The notes below the pieces were generated by a model. The model did not search any database. It saw nothing but the letters and a program-made list of their open reading frames with translations, and was not told the origin of the DNA. The translations under genes and the position numbers were made by a program. Source: Labia minor (Eukaryota; Arthropoda; Insecta; Dermaptera; Spongiphoridae). From it: 64,000 nt of DNA. Below are positions 57,493 to 64,000 of this stretch, piece after piece. The stretch lies in the NCBI GenBank assembly GCA_963082975.1, contig OY720344.1, positions 78,046,053-78,110,052 of the forward strand. The letters are read 5' to 3'. Each line of letters opens with the position of its first letter. The stretch's first letter is position 1.

Positions 57493-58006
57493 TTCTTATT
57501 ATACTAGCGAAAATTATATATATATATATATTTGTATTTTTAAAATATTAAATCGCTCGAAAGATTTTTTTGAAATTTACACCATAGATAATATTTGTAA
57601 AGAAAAATCGATCTGTATTGGTTTCAACCTCGGGAAAATCTTATTTGTTAGTTTATTCTTAATTTAAATTAGAAATTTTAATAATAAAAATATGGCGCCG
57701 GGCTACGCTGACAGGCGCTTCCTTAAATACAAAATATTATAAATAAAATAAAATTAAAAATTAATTAATTATGTTATATCCATGGGTCATACATTCTATC
57801 CTTAAGTACATTAATACGTACGTTTAAGGGCTGTATGTTTTATGACTATTTTTTTTAATTTATGTTTTTTTTTAAATTATTTGAAATTGTTTCATATATT
57901 TTGTGGTTTATTTATTTTTAATGATAATCTTAATCTTAAATATATTCATAGTCCATAAGAAATAATTTTTTTAAAGTACCGAGCCGCGGCTCGGTGAACC
58001 AGGTAC
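57493..58006 (+). mobile_element. Helitron-like family B element, copy B4 (best copy)
   Basis: Plus-strand copy of about 514 bp: 5' TTCTTATTATACTAGCG, AAATCGCTCGAAAGATTTTT, AGAAAAATCGATCTGTATTG, the core near 57690 with GGCGCCGGGC, GCGCTTCCTTAAATAC, and the 3' end with the perfect 18-bp palindrome ACCGAGCCGCGGCTCGGT (57978-57995) followed by GAACCAGGTAC. The palindrome plus 11-base tail is the family hallmark. Core blocks match family A read on its own sense strand. Non-coding. Confidence 0.72.
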
Positions 58007-59449
58007 TAACTATTAAGATAATAGTTATAAAAATGAGAAGATATCATATATTTAATATATTAAGCTATTTATTATCTATTTTAATTTTAATTTTAATTTT
58101 CTTTCGAGTGCAGTTTCAAGTACGTTTCTTATCATGAAAATAATCACTTGAACAGAGAAAGTTTGAGAGAAGAAACGGAAGAGAGTTTATAAACTTCACA
58201 TCCGTGATTTTGCCAACATTTTTACAAATAAACATAAAAAATGAACATCAAAATAAAATAGCTGAAAGAATAAAAAATATGAAGTAAAAAAGAGGAAAAA
58301 AATAAGGAACACAAAAAAGTTGTTTCGAACGTTTCACTTGAGTTTGAATTTGTCATTTTTGTTCCTACCACACTCATCCTTTACGATTATTTTTTATTTT
58401 TCCTTCAATACACTACCATCAGATCAAGTTTTTTTTTAAATTTTGCCTGTCGAATCCGACGTTTCCAAAATGACAGACAATTTAATTTCTCAAGTTTCAT
58501 AGAATATTAGAAAAAGGAGGTGTTAAAAAAATAAACGAAGAGAGATAGAATAACAATAGTAACAACAACAACAACAACAATAGATGTTGGTTTGGGAGAT
58601 TGTGACGATTGAATTGGGAATAGCAAAGAAAAAAGGGAGGGAAGGGAGAGAGAGAGAGATCTATCAATATAAATTCAATTCAATTCCATTTACCGTTTGC
58701 GGGATGCAACTCAACGCCACCCTTCCAGGGAATCTTTACTCTATTGTTAAAATATTCAACTTAAACTTGCTCAACAATTTTTATAAATAAAAAAAAAAAC
58801 AATATTTATAACAAAAAAAAAATCGAAATAAAAAAAATAGAAATTGAATAGTTATTTTAAGTTTTTTGTACATTATTCGTTTATTAAATTAAGAATCGTC
58901 TAAAAATATTATTTTTGTAAGTATTGATATTTTACGATTTTCTTTTTTCTCCGATAAATAGTTAATATTAACAAAAATGTTTTTTTTTAAATTAAAAGTT
59001 TATTCTAAATATATTCTCTCGATAATTTTAAATTCATTTATTGCTCATTTTTTAGCTTATTACGAATAGAAAATAAAAATCATTTTATTTAGGATTTTGA
59101 ATTAATTAAATATACTAACAAAGATTTTTTTCAGGTATTTTGTAAGGATGTTAGGCGTTGGATTTGACTTTAAGAGATGAGCATTAGGAAACAAAAATTC
59201 CTATATTTGCATGCGATGAAAATGGATGATAATACTGGAAAATATATAATATATATCTATATATATAATAGTGGAATATATAATTAATATTTATAGAATA
59301 TTTATGCTCAAATATAGATTTAATTATAGACGAAATATTTAACTTGAAAAGGTGGATAAAGTTTGGTTAAACGTTTATTTACACTTCATTTCAAGGTTTC
59401 TCTAATTTTTTTATCCCTTCCAAAAGGAGGAAATTAAAATAGGTATTTG
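58007..59449. other. AT-rich sequence
   Basis: No gene recognised. A purine-rich stretch at 58610-58660 gives a small plus frame (58584-58790) without a domain. Confidence 0.45.
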
Positions 59450-59583
59450 TTTATGAGATGTTTTCCACGTTGGAGCCAAATTTCTTTCCGCCGTGCCATT
59501 TCTTAAGGTTTGAAAACAAGAAATTGTCATTCGGGGCTAAATCTGGAGAATGAGGGAGCAATTCGTATCCTCCCAATTCTAGA
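59450..59583 (-). pseudogene. Mariner transposase fragment, third-Asp region
   Basis: Minus strand reads LGGYELLPHSPDLAPNDNFL and FSNLKKWHGGKKFGSNVE, followed by a stop. PHSPDLAP-D is the mariner third catalytic region and KKWLGGKRF is typical just after it. No ends seen; a lineage different from those at 17 and 20 kb. Confidence 0.75.
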
Positions 59584-60722
59584 ATTTTCATGGAAATTCA
59601 CTTTTTTTTTATTTTCTTATCAAACGACTTGACTACTGTTATTAATGGATGTCAAATAAAAACTAAAAGACGCAGCTGGTTCAAATTTCGACAGGCATTA
59701 GCTGAAAATTCAAAAAGTCACGGACTTATTGACCTATATATATATATAATACTGGAATATATAATTAAAATTTATACATTTATAGAATATATATGCACAA
59801 AAATAGATTTAACTAGAGACAAAATATATAACCAGAATAGTTGAAGAAAGGTTGGCTATATAAATAATACAAAATAATTAGGGCGTATTATATTTTCTGT
59901 ACTGTCCCATGCAAAGTTAGTTAATTAAATTATACCTTTGTATAAAAAATGTTCAAAATATCTATGAAATACAAAATATGTAGTGCAATATAGGTTTTTT
60001 AAATAAAAATTAAAAATGTATATAGATTATACAAATTTTTGTACCATTTATTGATGTTTCATTTAAAGTTAGCATAATAATCCGATTTATAGATAATTTG
60101 TAATTAAATATGAATTAATTAAGAGGATAGAAAGAGTTGAAAATGGCTCAGGATAAAGTTGATTGGAAAAATGTGGTTGCTCCAAGAAAAATAGATAGGA
60201 AAATTTTATACATAAGAATTTGATTTAAAAGATAAAAATAAGTGAACACTTATAAACAATTGAAAAAATGTATAAGATTATACCTTGAGAGGGTCTTAAG
60301 GTAATAAAGATAAAGAAGAAGGAGAAATATTGTAGTTGATTTTTCTTTGAATTCTGCAAGCAGTTCATCCACCGATGGGCCGTCTGCTACCCTGAATGGA
60401 TGTTTCCTGTCGACTCTTCCCTTTTCCTATCTCTCTAATCAATTAGAGAGGTAGAGGGTTTTTTAGATAACCTCTCTAATGAGCTTCTTTTTTCCCCTTC
60501 TCTTTTTGATTTATTAAACCACTACTTGACATTAAAAAATGACTAAACAATAGTTTCGTATCTACACTCACTCCACTAACAATTAACCCTACTATTACCC
60601 TACCCTTATTATTCAATATCCGTCTTATTTTCTTTTTTCGTTTCTATACATTCAATATTCATAGTAATAAAAGTGGTAACTATTAGTTACATCTTAATAA
60701 AAAATATATTCATTTAAAATGT
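59584..60722. other. AT-rich sequence with a palindromic patch
   Basis: 60420-60480: CTCTCTAATCAATTAGAGAG is a perfect 20-bp palindrome. A 84-codon plus frame (59590-59844) has no domain. No gene called. Confidence 0.4.
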
Positions 60723-61042
60723 TTGAGTTTTAGAAACAGCCAAAAGTCACAAGGGACTGTACGGAGGTTGTCGAAGCAATGTGTGTTTCCAAAACTCAAA
60801 AAACCACTCAAAGAACAGCGATTCGATGACAAAACGACGGTTCAAAATAATGCGACGAGCGTACTCAAGACCATCCCTAAAAGCGAGTTCCAGGATTGTT
60901 TCGAGAAGTGGAAACATCGCTGGAACCGTGTTATTCAATCAAGTGGGGATTACTTCGAAGGATGCCACCCGCCCGATGATCCAGAATAACGCTAGCGCGG
61001 AGATATAAATGTAGGCCCGATACTTACCGGACAGACCTCGTA
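60723..61042 (+). pseudogene. Mariner transposase C-terminus with right terminal repeat
   Basis: Plus-strand frame of 88 codons: FPKLKKPLKEQRFDD, NNATSVLKTIPKSEFQDCFE, KWKHRWNRVIQSSGDYFEG, the C-terminal region of arthropod mariner transposases (form: L-G-RFD...AI...F-CFE-W-HRW-.C.-GDYFEG). The reading frame then ends at 60989. CGATACTTACCGGACAGACC followed by TCGTA (61018-61042) looks like the right terminal repeat. Upstream, MSFRNSQKSQGTVRRLSKQ seems joined by deletion from elsewhere in the element. The N-terminal and catalytic parts are missing. Confidence 0.75.
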
Positions 61043-61430
61043 TCTTATATTATTATACTAGTAAAAATTGTATATATATATATTTGTATTTTTGAAATAT
61101 TAAACCGCTCGAAGGATTGTTTTGAAATTCACACCATAGATAATTTTTATCTGTATTGGTTTCAGCCTCGAGAAAAATCATCTTCATTAGTTTTTTCTTA
61201 ATTTAAAATAGGAAAATTAAATGACGTCAGCAATTAGGCCAGACAGCGCTTCCTTAAATACAAAATATTATAAATAAAATAAAATTAAAAATATTTGTTA
61301 TTTCCATATCTGTCTTAATATCTACTTTTAAATTATTTGAAATTGTTTCAGAACGTTTATTAGTTTTTTCTTAATTTAAAATAGGAAATTTAAATGACGT
61401 CGTTTATCCGGAAACTGGAAATGGTAGTTT
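61041..61430 (+). mobile_element. Family B copy B5 passing into family A sequence
   Basis: Starts TATCTTATATTATTATACTA, directly abutting the mariner terminus, and follows family B to about 61340, with a repeated stretch TTAGTTTTTTCTTAATTTAAAATAGG at about 61189 and 61358. From 61395 it carries TTATCCGGAAACTGGAAATG, a family A block. The mixture is a visible B/A recombinant or nested arrangement. Confidence 0.6.
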
Positions 61431-61604
61431 ACCAAGTATTAATTTTATATTCATTGTCTGAACTTTTTCACTTAAAATATAGTAGTAATCAATAATTAAA
61501 CTAAAAATAAATACCAAGATAATATAATTTAGTCATTTTAATTCAAGTATTTAAAATATTTTTCATTTGATACTTTATATTATATACGTGTATATATATT
61601 ATAA

Positions 61605-61660
61605 TGTTTGGAAATTAATTTATTTCAAATCGTCGGTTCTTTGCCTGGCCACAGCTCATT
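61605..61660 (+). mobile_element. Family A 3'-terminal fragment, copy A7
   Basis: TTAATTTATTTCAAATCGTC then GGTTCTTTGCCTGGCCACAG is the family A 3' end in plus orientation (internal repeat and hairpin), with the repeat shortened to one CGTCGGT unit. Confidence 0.6.
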
Positions 61661-62817
61661 TTTTTTGTATTTATTGTAATTAATGATATAATAAATAATC
61701 AAATAATTGTTAAAATTTATTTTATGCAATTTATAATTAATATATATATATTAATTATTTATTTATCTTATATTCATAAAAAGTGAATATTTGTACCAGA
61801 TTTTTTTTTAATTTTTGAATGACGAAACAAATTAATGCTATTAATTAAATAAAGAAGCCAATTATACATGCTGTGTAAATTAAGTAAATATAAGAAGGTG
61901 AGTGAGAGATAGGGAAAGGAACCCCATAGCGAAGCTGAAACAGCAGCGGGGTGTAGGGGGTTGGTCCTAATTGCCCCGTGTCAGATGGCACTCCATTCAT
62001 CTCGCTCTCGCTTGCTCTCTCAGAGTGTCGATTTTTTTTTTTCGTTTTATTTCCCCGTGATTGTATTAAATGGAGCCCTGTGCTTGTTTAGTTGTTATTT
62101 TGGTAACACCCAACAAACGGAGTCCTTTCCGCTTTGAATGGGGTGTCGGATTAATCAGCACAACGATTCAATCTACAGACCACCCCCCTCCTGCCATCCA
62201 CGCCTCTGATGACAGAAAAATTGCAAACAAAGAACGTAGAGTAAAGGTAAAACATGCTTTAGAGATCGCATAACAACATTCAAAAAGAAAAAGACATGAC
62301 AAATTTTGAACAAATGTTTTTTTTTACAATTGAAAAATGATCCATCTTTTTAAATTTTACCGCATTAAGTTAAATTTTATTGTAAAGAAGAGTGAAGCAA
62401 AAAAAAAAAAAAAATTAGAACGAAATGAATTTTTGAAAAACCAATTTTAAAGGCATTCATGGCATATAATCATTGATGTATATACTATTGTTGTAGCAAT
62501 TCAATTCAAAAATATTAAGGAGAAAAATTTTATATAGAACTCGTCTAAGCAAATATATCTTAAATTCTTCTCTTTTTGATAATTATAATAAATCAAATGA
62601 ATTTGTCGTTATCGATTAGGACTTTTGAATTAAATTAAATGTGATTAAAAAACTCTTCTCTATTGAATTTCAAATCTACATTGAAAAAAATGAAATGAAA
62701 TATTGAATTCGAAATATAAACAGAAATTCTAGTTTCAAGGTTTAATCAATCAATAGAAAACTTTAAATCCTAAATTGATTTACAAATCATGCCTGTAGCA
62801 ATTTTTAAAATAAGCTG
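61661..62817. other. AT-rich sequence with a unique island at 61.9-62.27 kb
   Basis: 61900-62270 is less AT-rich and non-repetitive; a 67-codon plus ATG frame (62070-62273, MEPCACLVVILVTPNKRSPF) crosses it without a recognisable domain. TTGTTATTTTGGTAACACCC near 62090 resembles a diverged RFX-type site. No gene called. Confidence 0.35.
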
Positions 62818-63300
62818 GGGTGTCTCCACTCGACTATCTAAACTCTGAGACAGAATACTTCAACACGCGCCTACACATGTTTGGCTCTTTGTTTATGAAA
62901 CTACGTCACTTGCTGGCGCGTGATTGGGAGTTAACGTGTTAAAAAATTTAAAAAATTAATTCCGGTACTTTTAGGGATTCAATCCAGCTGAAATTGTATA
63001 TATAGCAGTTTTAGACAATTTTTAATTATGTGAAAAACTATCAAATATATATCTCTATTTTTACGGCCAGTTTAGTCGAAAAATATGAAAAAGTGAGCTA
63101 TAGTGAAAAATGAGCTGCATTTCTCAAAAGATGATAGAAAACTACGAATTTGCCGTGTAACAAATTTCATTATGCTAGCTCAAACCGTTTTTGCGTAACC
63201 TTGTCTACATACACACAGACACACAGACAGACATTGTTCTCAACCTTAGTGAAAATGATTCAGGGGTCACCAAATGTATAAAAACATAAAAATCTCAACA
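62818..63300 (+). mobile_element. Dispersed repeat family C, copy C5
   Basis: Starts GGGGTGTCTCCACTCGAC, then TGGCGCGTGATTGGGAGTT, TATATATAGCAGTTTTAGAC, GATAGAAAACTACGAATTT, TATGCTAGCTCAAACCG, an ACACAGACAGAC microsatellite, and AAAATGATTCAGGGGTC. It lacks the tandem duplication and private insert of C1, so it is closer to the ancestral layout. Non-coding. Confidence 0.65.
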
Positions 63301-64000
63301 CATGTTATATTTAAATTACAAATTTGACTATAAATTAAATTTTCATTATTTTTATTTATGAAATATTATAGATTTAATTTATGTATTAATAAAGGTAATT
63401 TTTAGATTACTTTTCAAGAAATAATTGAAATGATGTAAACACTAGTTATTTTTTTTAAAATGTATTCGGTTGAATTCTCAAAAAATTAAAATTATATTTA
63501 AAGATCATATATTGTGACAGAGGTGATAATTTAATAATGATATAATATGATATAATATATATATATATGTGTATATATTTTGAAATTAAGTTTTAAAATA
63601 TAAATTGAAAAATAATTAATTTACCATGAGTCAGTCAGCCAATTCCTTGTCATGTCAAATTCACTGTTCAAAGCAAACTAAATATAATATATTTTTTACT
63701 TATTTTTTTGTTTTTATATTTTTTTTAAGAATTGACCGACTGGCTTATCACTACACGAAAGAAAAATATTTTAGCGATAAAAATTCTTCTGTAGAGACCC
63801 GTTTTTTTACTACCTATGTATCATAATAATCTTCTCATTTAATATTTCCGTTATCAATAGTATATAATTAAAAAAGAAATATATAATTCATATTATCAAA
63901 ACACATTCATATTTATATAATTTAGATTTATTTTTTAATTTTTATAATTTAAATTAATAAATAAATATTTTTAATATTATTATAAAGTAAAATAAAAGAA
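63301..64000. other. AT-rich sequence
   Basis: No gene or repeat boundary recognised. A 66-codon plus frame (63626-63826) has no domain and is Phe/Ile-rich. Confidence 0.5.

Noticed and set aside
1..64000. Prokaryotic-type system (operon, phage, toxin or CRISPR locus)
   Set aside because: No long ORFs, no ribosome binding sites, clear eukaryotic transposons and splice signals; no such system is present.

Overview
The window is AT-rich (roughly three quarters A+T by eye) eukaryotic DNA with the look of an arthropod intergenic or intronic region, either insect or crustacean. Evidence for this: at least seven mariner-type transposase remnants of arthropod lineages, Helitron and Helentron-like elements, hAT-type miniature elements, 5'-truncated LINE tails ending in short tandem repeats, many (TA)n, (ATT)n, (CAA)n and (CTAT)n microsatellites, and spliceosomal splice signals. 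No prokaryotic gene structure, rRNA gene or CRISPR array is visible. No complete conventional gene is visible.

Layout. 0.6-6.6 kb: two Helitron-like families (called A and B here) with a hAT-like miniature element at 2.2-2.6 kb. 7.7-8.4 kb: repeat family C with an internal tandem duplication. 11.2-11.8 kb: family A. 13.4 kb: first LINE tail. 14.8-15.3 kb: a GC-richer coding-like island. 16.95-17.6 kb: mariner deletion derivative with both termini. 18.28-18.52 kb: hAT MITE with a perfect 8-bp target duplication. 19.4 kb: coding-like ORF. 19.98-20.9 kb: mariner deletion derivative with long inverted repeats and TA duplication. 22.6 kb: hAT MITE. 24.7-25.5 kb: mariner. 25.9-26.6 kb: best family A copy. 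27.2-31.1 kb: the best candidate for host coding sequence, three phase-compatible minus-strand exons plus a decayed duplicate of one exon and a plus-strand ORF. 32.4 kb: inverted family A copy. 33-35.4 kb: non-repetitive DNA with a 16-bp POU-type palindrome. 35.88-37.98 kb: composite Helitron containing a 254-bp tandem duplication, a nested family A copy and a LINE tail. 38.5-39.0 kb: a TIR element rich in palindromes. 40.2 and 47.8 kb: family C. 42.85-43.3 kb: second GC-richer coding-like island. 45.78-46.42 kb: short non-autonomous Helitron with LINE-derived and tRNA-like sequence. 48.8-49.3 kb: family B. 50.6-51.0 kb: second copy of the first hAT-like family. 53.2-54.4 kb: family A and a LINE tail. 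57.1-58.0 kb: LINE tail and family B. 59.5 and 60.7-61.0 kb: mariner fragments. 61.0-61.7 kb: B/A mosaic. 62.8-63.3 kb: family C.

How it fits together. Most of the recognisable sequence is mobile-element debris, nearly all non-autonomous or broken. Family A (six long copies plus a fragment) has the layout of Helentron-associated interspersed elements: a 5' inverted repeat, a matching repeat placed internally near the 3' end, then a small hairpin. Family B shares the central core of family A but has different ends, so the two look like recombinants of one lineage. Remaining DNA is mostly plain AT-rich sequence with a few less AT-rich islands carrying homeodomain- or POU-like sites that could be regulatory. 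All functional statements are from reading alone; no database search was possible.
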